A stretch of 64,000 bases of DNA, from the NCBI GenBank assembly GCA_027604505.1, contig JADIIX010000071.1, forward strand, positions 47,784 through 111,783, given 5' to 3'. Each line of letters starts with the position of its first letter. Positions within the stretch are counted from its first letter, which is position 1. Under the pieces are notes generated by a model. The model did no database searches. It was not told the origin of the DNA and saw only the letters and a list, made by a program, of their open reading frames with translations. Of this stretch, positions 47,870 to 60,148 are shown one piece after another. The translations under genes and the position numbers were made by a program. This stretch comes from Gonapodya sp. JEL0774 (lineage: Eukaryota; Monoblepharomycota; Monoblepharidomycetes; Monoblepharidales; Gonapodyaceae).

Positions 47870-49808
47870 TCAGCCCCCGACCCGTACCGCCGCCCCCTCC
47901 GCCTCCTTCCTCCGCCTCTCCACCTCCCACGGGTACACCTCCTCCCACCCTACTCCCCCGCGCACCACGTCTTCCCACGTCTCTGGAAACGCGACGCCGC
48001 TCCTACCGCCTGTGTTGACCCTCCCCATGGTACCGTCTCTGTACCCGGTCGCGTGGACGTGCCACAGGGCGACGGACTTGCAGGGGTTGCGGGCCACGAT
48101 GCCCGCACGGCCCAGGACGTGGATCAGCAGGTTCTCAACGCCCCAGGAGCCCAGGGGGACCGCAAGGCGGAGCGAGCGGGGGGGCAGGAGGGGGAGCGGG
48201 AGGGGGGGGCGGAAGATGAGGGCGTCGTGGGAGCCCTTGAAGGTGGACCCGGGGGCGTGGTGGCACTCGTCGATGGGGGGGGAGTGTGGCGGGGGGGTGG
48301 AGGGGAGGGGGGGTGCGTCGCGGCGGGAGAGGAAGAGGGCGGTGTGCGGGGGCAAGGGGTGTATGTGAGAGGAGGAGGAGGTGTTGGAGGTGTTGCCGGT
48401 GCGGTTCGGATCGAGCAGCAAGGCCAGTGACTCGTCAAAGTAGACGTCGAGGTTGGCGAGGCAGGCAAGGTGGGGAGAGGGGATGTGGAGGGTGGCGTGG
48501 AGGAGGGCCGTGGAGACGAGCAGGCGGGGGATGGGGGGATGGAGGGGGTACGGGAGGGGAGTCTGTGGAACGGGGGGGGGCCGTTGGTGGGAGTGAGGAG
48601 GACGAGTATGCGTGTGGTGGGCTCGTGGGGTGACGTTCCACGGCCTCCCCCGTACGGGACATCTCACCCCTCTCCCACCGAGTGACGGAGTGAAATATGG
48701 ACCACGACCGATACGCCGCGACAATTGCCATGACCACCCGTCGTCTCTCGTCTCTCGTCTCTTGTATGTCGTCTCCTCGTGGTGATACACCCAGGTCCGA
48801 GATCTCTCCCGTACACGCACACACAGGCACACCACAGGTGTTCCAGTGTCCACGAACGTCGGTGTCCTGTGTCACGTGCCCCACCGGCCCCCAAAAACAC
48901 ACACCACGTGCACACACACGCCACGGCCCCATACACACACACAGTCAAGGTGAGATCATGAGACAAACTCGAAACGAGACACTCACGTGGTTGGTGAGGT
49001 TTGCCGGCGGTGGTGGTGCGACTGTCCGGTCCGAGGTTCGGTGGACGGTGGTCGTGGTCCCTCCTCCTTTCGCATGGTGGAGGCCATTGGTCCCAACGTG
49101 ACTGACCCTCTCCGTGTCCCCCTCCTTGTCGCGCTTGCCCTCCTTGTCGCTCTCTTTCTCCCCCCCTCTCTCTCTCTGGCTGTGGCGGCCCTGGTGGTCC
49201 TCGTCGTCGAAGAAGGCATCGGGTCCGTGTACGCGGACGAGCACGAGTTTTTTGAGGAACACGTCGTAAGGGAAGAGAGGGTCGATGAGTTTGAGTTGAG
49301 GGAATGGAGGCAGGTGACGATGAGGATGGAGATGAGCGGGTTGGATGAGATGGATGGAGTGTACGAGGGGGTTTCTAACGTTTTGAGCGAGAGCGTGAGC
49401 GAGTTCGATAGCGCGGGGGAGGGAGGAGGGGAAGAACCACTGGGAGATGAGATGGAATTGGGGGACAGGGGAAGGGGGGGAAGGGGGAGATGGGAGGGAA
49501 GGGAGGGATGGGAACGAGGGGAAGGAGGGGAGGGATGCGAGGGATGCGAGGGATGGGTGGTGGTTAGAGTTGGGGATGCGGGTGGAGTACGGGGTGCGGA
49601 GGGAGTGGGAGACAGAGGGGACGTGCAAGTCGATGATGACAGGCACAGGGACGGAGGGGGTGTTGAGGGCGTTGAGGGGGTTGAGGGAGGGAGGGGCGGG
49701 GCTGAGGACAGCGAGTGCCAGTGCCAGTGCGAGTGGGAGGGCGGCGAGTGGGAGACAGAGCTGTGGCCTGATGAACGCCTGGGGACGGTCAGCGTGAGAC
49801 TCCCCCAT
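47870..49808 (-). CDS. Putative type II membrane glycosyltransferase-like protein
   Basis: A short N-terminus and a hydrophobic anchor (CLPLAALPLALALALAVL) suggest a Golgi-type type II membrane protein; the ATG at 49808 is the nearest upstream start. After a Pro/Ser-rich stem comes FHLISQWFFP, then RAIELAHALAQNVRNPLV with IHLIQPAH. A later exon has ANLDVYFDESLALLL, ALFLSRRDAPP, SHDALIFRPP, AVPLGSWGVENLLIHVLGRA and RNPCKSVALWHVHATGYRD. The order (nucleotide-sugar-type fold start, N-x-D-x-YFD, SxDAxIF, PLGxxGxxN, NPxxSxxxWHxH) is that of a family of uncharacterised glycosyltransferase-like proteins common in bacteria and plants. The DVYFD acidic motif would coordinate the donor metal. Donor and acceptor are unknown. 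At least two introns between 48.6 and 49.2 kb are not resolved. Base composition is very GC-rich. Confidence 0.6.
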
Positions 49809-51224
49809 CGAGTGCGCGAGTGCGGCAATGTGGGGAAATGTGGGGTTCAAGTGGAGTGCGGCCGTGTAGGGGGGAAGGGGGGAAGTGTTGGGGGGACCAA
49901 AAGATGAAGCAGCACCATCCATGAGCACTGTGTCCGTTTCCCCCCACCAGACAAACCATCCACAGGTATCTGGAATTCTGCATATCGCGCCCCGGTATCC
50001 GAATCCAACCATAAATACAGCTCCAAATATGTCCCCGCGAAAATCATCAATACCAGGTTCAAGTCTTCAAATATGATTCGTCACACTATACTTGATACGT
50101 GCAGGAAACGTTAGCATATTCAATTGGGGTTTGACGGGGACAGAACAAATAAAATGGGTTCATAATTTATTTGTGGTCAAAACGCTCTCCCTATTACGTG
50201 CATTGTCAAACCCCGCCAAAGCACAACCCTTATACGTATTCTACATCTCCTTCATTCCAGAAGTCAGGTGTACGGGCAGGTCATGGGCGCCCATAACTCG
50301 ATAACAGTCTGGTTCTCAGACTTGCTATGTATAGAGTCAGTGGACGCTATCACTGCCCTGCCGACGACTTGACCCAGTTATGTGACCGACCCGCTACGAG
50401 AATCTCAAAGTGGCCAAGACTGGGCTCGCCCCCGTACTTGTATGAGTGGGTTGTTTACTCCCTTGGCTCTATTGATCTCAGCCCTTCACTTGCACCAATC
50501 TTGTCAGTTCCCGATTCGCTTTTGCCTTGTCGACGTTTCCGCCGGGGGGGAGGGGGGAGGGGAGGGGGGAGGGAAAGGGGACTCCGCTGAAGGGAATCGC
50601 ACCGTTCTCTCCCGTAGTCGTTCCCCCCCGCCTTTGTGACACCACACCCGCACCCGCAGCAACCCTCCTGCCATGGAGACTCGAAGATTCTGGGCCTTGC
50701 TGGACACGGGGGTGCGGTGCGTGGTGCCTGGTGTGTGGTGCATGGTGGTCAGGACCCCACATGGTGGTGGTCCGGACGGTGAGTGTGAGTTCGGTTCGAA
50801 AGGTGCTGGTGCAGAGGGAGGTACGGGCGAGCCGTGTCTCCAAAGAAAAGCCACAACAGGACAAAATGAGGAACCACACGCGAAGAATGTACAGAGGGTT
50901 AGTGGTGTGTGGTCGAAAGTCCAAACTGCGATTTTGGGGGGGAAAAGACTGGATAAACCGCATGTTGCGTTGCTGTATTATTACAAGAGTGAGTCCGCCA
51001 TTGCGAATCTCGTGGGCACAGTTCGGGGTGATAAATTAGCGGACATTGTAGGAATAATGAAAATACATACTCGTGAGAAACTACCACACTGGACACACAG
51101 CACGGACTTCCAACCACACGAGGCCCGCTCCCAAAAACGAGAAAAAATAAAAAAATAAAAAAAAATAAGTCGGCCGGCGCACGTAGAGTGCCAGGATCTG
51201 GCGTATGCCGTTGGGTTCCCCTGT
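49809..51224. other. Intergenic region, about 1.4 kb
   Basis: A G-rich upstream part, then ordinary sequence from 49.95 kb. A 161-codon frame on the plus strand (50673-51158, true ATG) is Gly/Cys-rich at first and resembles no family I know; it is left unassigned. An A-rich tract lies at 51145-51170. Confidence 0.35.
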
Positions 51225-53560
51225 TCACATCATCTCCAACCCATCGATAGTCCCGCTGGCGCCCCGGTACTTTCGCCGCCGCTCTTCGCGGTTCACCATG
51301 GTGATGATGAGCACAACGGAGCCTGTGGAGACGATCCAGCATCCGGAGCTGGGGGGGGGGGGCGGTGGTGGGGGGGGCGGATGAAATGGGGGAATCGAAA
51401 GGTGAAATTTGAAGCGGAGAGGGGTAGGGCTCAGGAAAATGCGACGCAGGACGCTCACCACACCCATCCGGCGAGTTCGTAGTAAGGACCTGACCAATCA
51501 GGGAACACGAAAGGTGCAATCGCCCCACTTTTGCCACAATAATGCGCGGTGAGAATCGAGAATGAAAATCGAGAATGAAGAACGCAAAAATGAGTGTCTC
51601 TGGGCGGCGACTCCCGCTCCGCCTGATTCACACCACCCACCCCAAGTTGATGAACACATTGAGCCACGCAAGGCCCAATGCGTGCGACGTTGCACCAATA
51701 AGCAGACTCTGCCTGAACGCGTACCACGGCGGGGCGACTGCGATCCCCGACGCGGCGAGGAAGGTGACGGCGTACCTCGCCGCGAGAGGCCAGCCTCTCT
51801 TTGCGGACCAAGGGAGCAGCAAGTATCCCAAGAGGCTGAGTACACCCGGTGCGACTATGTGCCAGGTGCGTTCTCGGTTGAGATCGCCGTGGATGGCCAT
51901 GAAGATCTCGAATAGGCCACCCCACACGCTGGAGAAAGGAGGCAGTGGGGACTTTTCGGTGAGATATGGCGCCTCTCAAATCGGAAGAACGAAAATGTCT
52001 ACTGACTTGGGCCATGCAGACATGAGATTCGCCATTGTTCCACCGAACCCCATGTCCTTGAGAATCTGCGGCTGGAGGAGACCGGTCCATTCATCAGCAA
52101 CTGCATGTCGTTTCAGGTTCTAGGGGCGAGACGATTCGCTCACCAAGAAAAAACTCAAGCCGTAGAGTGGAATTGTTCCGACGCATACCGCGAGGGGAAA
52201 CGCTATGTTCATGGGATCTTTGACGATGGCCCAAAACTCGGCCGAGTTCCAAAACGACACGTCGGGGCTCGGAGCACTCGAGGGAAGTCTCAGCACTGCA
52301 ATTTGCTATTTTTGGGGTATCTTAGTTTGTAGTCGCTAGAACAGGTTCAGGAGTTACCAAGGGCTTACCATTTCGCGGGAGTTCAAGAACGACGACGCGG
52401 TTTGAGGGTAGTCTGGCAGCATCAAAAGCACCACTGTGGCGAGAAGAAGCGCAGGTAACGCCTTTAAGAGTAGATTCAGAAGTTGGAGTAAATGATCTTA
52501 CGCAAAAGGTTGATTATCTTCCTACCTCTCTGTGGAAAAGACGCGCAAGGAAGCCAACAGTTTACCACGGAGACTCGATGTGCATCAGACTTTCCTTGCT
52601 TTTAACCAACTCGACGAATAAAACACACATGATGAAAATCCATTTCCAAGCGCTCAATCCTCCGATACCATGCATGCTTGCGATGGCTGCTCCCAACAGA
52701 CCACTGAACGCGCCGGCGATCGAAAAGCTCGAGTGGACCAGACCAACTCGAGTGGCATACTCGAAATTGCGGTACCAGAAGCCGAGATAGAATAGAATTC
52801 CCCTGGTGTGTTTGTGAGCTATATAAACCCGCAAAGAAGCCGGTATTAGATTGGAGCTCTTACGGCAGTAATCCAGCCTCGGCGACTCCTATTGCGAGCC
52901 GACATGCCAATAGTCCTGCAAAATTCGTGCAAAATGCTTGGCAGCTATAACAATGAAGAACAGGGTGTGCGGAAGACTTTGCCATTTCTGTCATCCCAGA
53001 GCAGCCACATGAAGATCAAACTCTTACCCGGATATCACACCCCACGTGACCATGATTCGAGCAAGCCAAACTGAAATACCACGCGAGAAAATCCAACACA
53101 AATGCCGGGGATGCAAAATTGATATTATGAAAACGTTGGGGCGAAGGAGAAAATGCGTAGCTACCTCGAGGTGTGAAATACATCATAACCTGCTCGAAAT
53201 CGGATGCGTGAGATAATCCTGTGCCAATGCACTGCGTCAATCAAGCAGACTGACCATGTTGCTGGGTACTTCGAACAACAAGTACGTCAGGAAAAAGATG
53301 GAAACGCATCTGCAAGCGAATTTGACAAATAAAGCTTCGCACAAAGAATAGAATTGCTCTTCCACAATAACCCTCACAAATTTAGCTGTTCTGGCCGAAC
53401 TGGTGAGCCGAATTAGGAACAAGACAATTAATTCAGAGAATTGTAATGATGGAGCAAAGACGGAGACTCACGGCCAAGCTCAGCCTCCATTGAGAATTGA
53501 GTGCCTTGGAGAACAACTCGCGCATTTCCGATGTTCACGCGACTGAACCACTCGTTCCGT
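51225..53560 (-). CDS. MFS transporter, Dal5/anion:cation symporter type (5' end uncertain)
   Basis: Many short exons encode a 12-helix permease. Recognisable blocks, in order, are SIFFLTYLLFEVPSNM (helix 2), RGISVWLARIMVTWGVISG, GILFYLGFWYRNFEYATRV, SIAGAFSGLLGAAIASM with GLSAWKWIFIM, and in the C-terminal half RTWHIVAPGVLSLLGYLLL, ALGLAWLNVFINLG, AIAPFVFPDW and a short basic tail ending GLEMM at 51225. This arrangement is that of the fungal allantoate/nicotinate/vitamin permease family (Dal5, Tna1, Seo1). The substrate cannot be predicted. The first helix (IGNAR near 53510) sits in a region whose frames are hard to join, and I did not find a clear start codon; either a small 5' exon is missed or the gene is damaged there. 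The 5' half is AT-rich compared with the GC-rich genes to the left. Confidence 0.75.
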
Positions 53561-54550
53561 GTTTAATGACAACTCAGAAAAGTAACTAACTTTCAAACGC
53601 TTACTCGAGGTATGATACCAAGTACTTGAGGCATAAGGGCGTGAATTTGTTGTCATCCGATTAGAACACGCTGACAAGGCAAAAACACTTCACCATCAAC
53701 GTGCAGAGTGGCATGAGACTGTCCAAGGGTATTGAACATAGATATACACCCAACCCAAACACAATTTTCGATAAAAATCCGAGGACGTCGTGAAATTAAG
53801 AAGGCGAAGTAATTGAAACCCCAAAATATATGCAAATTTGAGCAAAATTCGTTAAAACGTCGCCCAGATTTCATGAACATCAAACTTTAGCACGCACCGC
53901 CAATCCAATTTCCGAACCAGCCGTCGCTCCTCTTCAAAGTGATCACACAAAGGTTGTCAGCTGGAGGAACACCGCTCTGAAGCATTTTGTCTCCCCAAAG
54001 CAGGATAGGCCGATGCATTCCCGTCCCCTTTCCACGTCTCGTTCTCACCATCCTGAGACCAGGTTGCAGGATTGTACTTCACCTCATTCATCGAGGAGAG
54101 ACGCGCAAGACCCGTTGTATCCTGACGATTAGTTACACCGGAATAGTGTCGCGGTCTCCTCTTGGGCGGTGGCCGCCCGGCAAGGACGCCGCCACCATAG
54201 AAGATTTTTTTTTCGTTGCCCTACCTCGCTTCTCATTCTCTCGCTCTTTGAGAAATAAAGCAAGAAATGCATTGAAGTAAACAAGGAATTGTGCTTTATC
54301 CTTCTGTACCTTCTAAAGAGAGGACTTAACACTACATATTAGTAGCATCATATGGGGGATTGGAATAATACCCCGAAGGGCGTTTTCATATCCCTGTTCA
54401 TTGCGTTCGCGGATCAAAAGTAAGATACATACACGTAAATATAGTTGTGACTTCAGGCATCTAACAATAAATGAGTCTCTGGACTCTTTCATGCATGTGT
54501 TTGTTTCCACTCAATAGTTCAAGACCACAGCTTTCCCTGCTACATATCCA
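53561..54550. other. AT-rich intergenic region
   Basis: About 1 kb with only short frames; it should hold the MFS promoter and the 3' UTR of the UNC-45-like gene. No repeat or RNA gene seen. Confidence 0.35.
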
Positions 54551-57498
54551 TCACGACAATCCCGCCCTTCTGAAAGCCATTAGCGCTGCTACAGCAGTTT
54601 CCAACACAGGCTTCGGTGTCCCTTGCTTCACCAAACCTCTAAGTGCATCCACGCCACCTTCCTTTTCAATCCTTTCGCACCACTCCTTCTTCCCGCAATC
54701 AGCTAGATTTTTGAGTATCTCCGCACCACGGTGGTGCAGCTCGGCACCCATATCAGGCTCAAGCAGCTCCACGACATATTGGATTCCACGTTCTTGTGCG
54801 GCAATGAGAGCACACGCTCGAGGGTCTGAGGAGAGAATCGCGATACATCCACTTGCTGCGCGAACCAGCTGGGTGTCGTCCACCGTGCATAGCGCCAAGA
54901 GGAGTTTCAGGCGGTCCTTGTTCGAACTCCCCGCGAACGACTCAAATACCGCGGGATGGTTGACCATGTTGCAGAGTAACTCTGTAGCAGCTCTTCGTAC
55001 TAGCGGATGTTCCGAAAATTGCAACGTTTCCGCTTCTTTTGCGATCCCCAAGTCAGTTAATCGTTCTCGGACCGCGTGACCTTCATCGCCTTCCATGCTG
55101 GTCAGGTTTGTCAAAGCCAACAGTCCTTCGAACTGCCGAAGCTCGGACTCGCCCTTGAGCAAGAAAGACACAGCTGAAGCAACCTCCAATGCTCGGCCAG
55201 ATTTGAACGCCAAGTGCGGGTCCACCACTACCGCAAGCAGCGCAAGCACTTGCCGTGCACCGTCTCTCCCGTTTGGGGTGCATCGCTGTTCGTCCTTTGC
55301 CAAGCTAAGCAACACCGGTACTGCACCCTGCTGTACCGCTAGGCCTCGTGACTCTTTGGCAGACTTCTGATCCGTCACCAAATCTCTCACTATCTCCGCC
55401 GCTGCAGCCCGGAGTGCGGCAGATGCATCCTTCCTTCTAGCCGCGGCCATCACTGCCGCAATAGCCCCAAGCTTGACCAACCTTGTGCACCGTTTTGCTA
55501 CTTTATCGTCATCCTCGGCGGGGTGCATCTCCAGTGGCTCGACTTCTTTAGCGAATTCTTTGAGCTTTCGTGCTTGCTGTTCCTCTGCAGTCAGCCGAGG
55601 ACGATAGGCGGCGAGATTTCCAATCACACTAACAGCACCAAACGTTGCGGGACCCGATTCCACGTTCGTACAGAGGGAAAACACTGCCTTGAGCAGCGTT
55701 TCGTCTCCCGCTACGAGATCTTTGTGCTCTGGTCGCACGGAAAAATAAGCTAGCGCCTCGACTGCATCTGATTGTGCCCTTACAATCGCGAGTGAGTCTG
55801 TCAGTGTGGTTTTAAGTGCGGCCAGCAACCGAGAAGGATCACGGTACAATTGGTCCCTGAGATTCGGTGAGTCGGGAGCGAGCTTCGCGAGAGTGAGTGC
55901 AGCAGAGGAGCGGAGAGCCAACAAGGATGCTACAGTTGGTGCTATTTTACCCTTTTTGGTAGGCTGTTGCGATACGGCCTTCTCTGGATCCGTCAAGTAC
56001 ATCCTCAGCACGGCGTCGCCGAGCTTTGTCGCAATGGTTTTTCTCCCCGCCGGGTCTCTGCACACTTCACCTGCTACCTCTACTGCTACTCGTCGAAACT
56101 CTGGTGTCTCAACCTCCAGCAGTTCCGAAACATCGTCGAGGAATCCTTCGGCGAGGATGACACGACAACCAAGAGGTAATGATGCCTGAACGACGGCGCG
56201 AACGCTCAAGAGCGATTGCGTTCTGGTAGAGGGTTGAGGAGAGTCGAGCCAGGACGTAATATGTCTGATGGTAGCACCGGCGATTAGGCCCAAGATGTCT
56301 TCAGAGGTTTTCTGAGATGCGGAAGACTGCGGACGAGGAGCAGAGGATGATGGAGCTGGACTGTCATGTTCTGAGCTCAAAGCTGATGGAATGCCGGCGG
56401 TCGCATAGAGTTTCGCAAGTACCGATGGTGCGGCATCACGAACGAGCACCGATGATGACGCCGCGATTGCCAATAAAGCAGGATACTCCTCAGACACGAG
56501 AAGCTCTCTTGCGGCGGACGGGTTTGATAGGCATCGAGCGAGTCCTGCGAGCGCCGCACGAGCGAGATCGACCGAGGTGGATTCCTTCGCAAGGACTTGA
56601 ATGAGTGCCACTCCAACTGCTTTCTGTGCCGGTTTGGCATTTGCAGGATCTGATTCTTCGCCTTTAAAATGAGACACAGAAGCTGACCCCACCTGAATGG
56701 CAATTGCGCTGGCTGAGTCAGGGAGTACAGAAAGAAGTGCCGGCAGAGCCCCTCGAGCGAGGTGGGACAGTAAAGGACCTTGGTGGGTAGGGAATTCAGC
56801 GAGGCGAGCGAGTGTGCGGAGGAGAAGGGAACGTAGGTGGGGGGTGGAGGCTTCAGTAGAAGTTTGAATGCTGGAGGTACTGCCGGTTGCGGAGTCACCC
56901 TTGCCTGCACCGGCTTTACCGAAACCACCTGATATCAAAGATATGAGAGTGTCCGCCACAATTTCCACGCCTCCTTCCCGAGCAACTACTTTGGCAGCTG
57001 ACTCTTCCGAGCACATTGCAGCCAACCTCTCGGCAGTGTCGAGCCTCCTCCCCGGATTCTCTGATGTCACCGAAAGTGCCAAGAGTAAACCTTTTGGAGA
57101 ATGCGCCGACTCCTTTGCCGACACGTCGAGCAAAAGCTTCCGCGCTGATTCTTGAGCTTCGGCGTTCGACTTATCCAACGCCAAGGCCCTCCGAACGTCG
57201 GCAAATGCATCTGCCAGGAGGTCCAGACGGCGCAAGGCTTCAGCTCGACGAAGAAAAATTGATCCTGCGGTGATATCAGGGGTGTCCCGGGACTGGTTCG
57301 CAAGTGAGATGTTGTTTAGCTCTGGAAATTGGTTTGGACACACGAACTGATGTTGAAAGCCCGACAAATGTACAGTGATGACGATCAACTGAGCTCACCT
57401 TTCGTGCATGCTTCAACCTCGCTTCGCAATTCCCCTTCGTCCACTGTATTTAGAATCCGCATAGACAATTGAACGTCGTCCGCTTCTATTGAACCCAT
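54551..57498 (-). CDS. UNC-45/CRO1-type myosin co-chaperone (TPR + UCS)
   Basis: Two exons: 57498-57399 (starting MGSIEADD) and 57321-54551, joined at phase 1, giving about 956 residues, close to animal UNC-45 (~930-945). The N-terminus has a TPR-like helix pair (SIFLRRAEALRRLDLLADAF, DVRRALALDKSNAEAQ); earlier TPR helices are short or degenerate. The rest is armadillo-type helical repeats ending in the UCS domain, for example RRAATELLCNMVNHPAVFE, RAASGCIAILSSDPRAC, HRGAEILKNLADCG and VETAVAAL-like final helices. UCS proteins fold and stabilise myosin heads, often with Hsp90 bound by the TPR. Fungal She4/Rng3 lack the TPR, whereas this protein keeps at least part of it, the ancestral state. 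The intron after the 33rd codon uses GTGAGC and CCAG. Confidence 0.88.
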
Positions 57499-57728
57499 AA
57501 CACGAGCTTGACTACGCACTGTTTTCCATAGTTTGCTGCTGGCCCTTCAATGTGGCCTTCGAACCCGCAGAATCGGCAGAAATCATGAGTTTTATCTAGC
57601 GAGTTCCATTGTGGTGGTGTACTCCGTGTTCAGGCGCACTACAGACAGGATGCAAAAGACCATTTCAACAATTCTATAGTTGCCTCTTCTTGGAGACAAT
57701 CTTAAAAGGCGCAAGTGCTGGCATCACG

Positions 57729-57866
57729 ATGAGCAAGAACGAGTATGATGTGTTGAAGTACAGGGAAGATTACGCCATGTTCCCACGAAGAGTGAAACAA
57801 CAACGCATTGCTTTTTTGGATAAATGCATCCATAATATTATTCACGAAGTCGAAGCAAGAAAATAG
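57729..57866 (+). CDS. Small ORF of 45 codons, uncertain
   Basis: Open from a true ATG (MSKNEYDVLKYREDY...) to TAG. It is charged and helical-looking, ends EVEARK, and lies 100 bp upstream of the dioxygenase start in the divergent interval. No family recognised. It may be an upstream ORF of that gene or chance. Confidence 0.25.
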   Translation: MSKNEYDVLKYREDYAMFPRRVKQQRIAFLDKCIHNIIHEVEARK

Positions 57867-57966
57867 GGCTCTTGACTCAACGTTCCGCGTCCACTCCCGG
57901 CCAACCCCGGTAAATACCGTTGTCCCCCAACCTCACTCCCCAAAGTTTTCACACTGCAACTCCACC

Positions 57967-59949
57967 ATGGTCGTTCCATCTTCAACAAATTTGTTTGACC
58001 CGGATAATGTTACCACTCAGGCATCGGGACTGAAGTTGACAATCGACGAGTTCTGTGAGGGTGTCCTAACCTTGGAAGAAAGATTGTTTTACGAGGAGAA
58101 TGGTGAGCACGACCAGTGATGGCACAGTATAGAATACTCTGTCTCAAGTTTTCTCTCCCTGCGCATCACTCTTATCCTCGCCGGTGGTTCCTCGATTTGC
58201 TCCCGTTGGGGACCGGGTTGTTCCTCAACCCGGGCACTCATTTGACCCGACACTGAACGAACCATTTGCAGGCTATCTTCTCAAGAAAAGAGTTATTCCA
58301 AAGGATCTTGTACAGAAGCTTAATGACCGTTTCCTGGAGTACGCGTAAGTCTGGCATCACTGAGGTCAGTCTTCGCTAGCTCAGCGCTTGTCGACAGAAC
58401 CGGCGAGCGGCCTCTCGTTCCTCCGATGGGTCTCATGAGAGGTGAGTAGCTTTTCACTCTCGGACCTCACTTGGAGCTGTTCGTGAACGCCTAGCAACCA
58501 TCACCATGGAACAGACATCAGCCTCGTTCGCGCCGTTAAGTCGGGTCAATTACCCAAAGAGACGCTGAAGTCTGACAAGGGTGTCTACAAGATAAACTTT
58601 GCCATGGGTGGTGAGTGTCGTCCTTTCTCTAGTAGCCGCAGCCAACGAAGTGCCGAGCCCTTACTGGTATGCGGACTCAGACCCCGTTTTCCAGTCATGG
58701 GTCGTACACGAAGAAATGTTGAAGATCGTTCGATGTTTCTCCGGGCCGGACACGAGTGAGTTACTTATAACTTAGTGCCTTAGTGGTGTTGAATGCCTTT
58801 CAACCAGGAATGTGTTCCCAGAAACATTCGCCAACATGTACATCAACAGTGTGTAAGATTCGGATTTTCGACATCCATCACAAAGTACCTAACTACCGGT
58901 ATCTGCTTACTTCCCTCACTCAAGAACCTCCGGACGTAAACGGCACCGGCATCCACCCCATTCACCAAGACATGGTACGCGTACACCATGTGATCTGCGC
59001 TCTCACCTTCCTCATGCAATCCATTCTTATTGGTACTTGTATGAAATTTTGAGGTTTACTATCCCTGGAGCCACGCCGACCGCACAGTTGCGGCGTGGAC
59101 CGCTCTGGCTCCCGTGACCAAGGACAACGGATGCCTTGTGGTTGTGCCGGGGAGTCACAAAAGGGGACTGCTTGAGCACTCGATTCCAGATTGGATAAAA
59201 AATGGTGAGCCATACCGTAATCGTGCTGTCTGAGTGGATTCCATCACGAATTTTTGACGAACTGTCCCGGCGCCCGCCACCATACCTGTCACCAACAAGC
59301 TGGTTTCCACACCGTCACCGAAGTCGCTGACGTAAACGACCTCAACAACATCGAAGCTGCCCGCATCCCCCTCCTTCGCGTCGAGATGGAACCTGGTGAC
59401 ACCCTCTACTTCTCCCCCTTCATCCTCCACGGGTCGGGCCTCAACCACACAGACGCGAGCCGAAAGAGCATTGTATGCCATTACGCGGCATCGAAATCTA
59501 AGTATCTGACCGAATTCGACCCCAGTCAGGATTTCGCGGCATTGAATTTGGCAAAGTCGGCACATAGCGTACGTATTGTTACCTGAGTTGCTTTTGATTG
59601 GCTATATGTGTGTTAGATTAAGACAATTTGTCTTGCTCGTCATGCTAGAAATCTGGCCACATGGAAAAGGACGCCGAAGTTGAGGTGCAACACGCGCGGG
59701 TATGTAGCTTGTGCATGCTGCAGCAGTTTCGTTCTTCGCCTGTTGCTCAGTGACGGCTCTGGACTATAATAGGAACTGACCATTCAAAGCTGGAAGCGCC
59801 AGGTATGTCCAAGAAGTGTTATGTTCATATTTTGTTGATACATATCTGACCCAAAGAATGAATGCATCTTGAATCTTGTTCTGTTTCAGGCTGTTCTCTC
59901 TTCTGGCTACGATTGGCGCAAGGAGTCAGGTGTTGACGATTACTTATGA
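57967..59949 (+). CDS. Phytanoyl-CoA dioxygenase (PhyH) family enzyme
   Basis: An Fe(II)/2-oxoglutarate oxygenase of the PAHX group, which 2-hydroxylates branched acyl-CoAs (peroxisomal alpha-oxidation in animals). About ten short exons can be chained in phase. The protein reads GYLLKKRVIPKDLVQKLNDR, ATGERPLVPPMGLMR, YKINFAMGANEVPSPYW, VHEEMLKIVRCFSGPD, MYINKPPDVNGTGIHPIHQD (iron ligands H-x-D), YYPWSHADRTVAAWTAL, GCLVVVPGSHKRGLL and PFILHGSGLNHTDASRKS, holding the distal His and the 2-oxoglutarate Arg. The last three exons give KSGHMEKDAEVEVQHARELT, a tryptophan helix and GVDDYL before TGA at 59947-59949. The catalytic triad is complete. No PTS1 is present, and I see no clear PTS2. The true substrate may differ, since the family is broad. 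Confidence 0.88.
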
Positions 59950-60148
59950 ATGTATAGCACAATTGAAAAATATCGGTCAGATTTCTATCCAAAAATACAA
60001 TTGAATTGGCTTGAAAGTATATAATAATGAACGTGTTATGACCAAGTCGCCACTTTTTGTGGGGTACATAATAATAAGAAGCCTCAGTGACTTCCATTTT
60101 GGGACTTTCCCGGAGGCGCCCCAGCTTGCATCCCAAAGGTCTGATAAA

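Noticed and set aside
47139-48368. Long plus-strand open frame (409 codons)
   Set aside because: Pro/Arg-rich in a GC-rich block and antisense to the glycosyltransferase-like exon that carries family motifs; no domain of its own.
50673-51158. 161-codon plus-strand frame with a true ATG
   Set aside because: Begins in GT-rich simple sequence, ends in a poly-A/Lys tract, and matches no family; not strong enough to call a gene.
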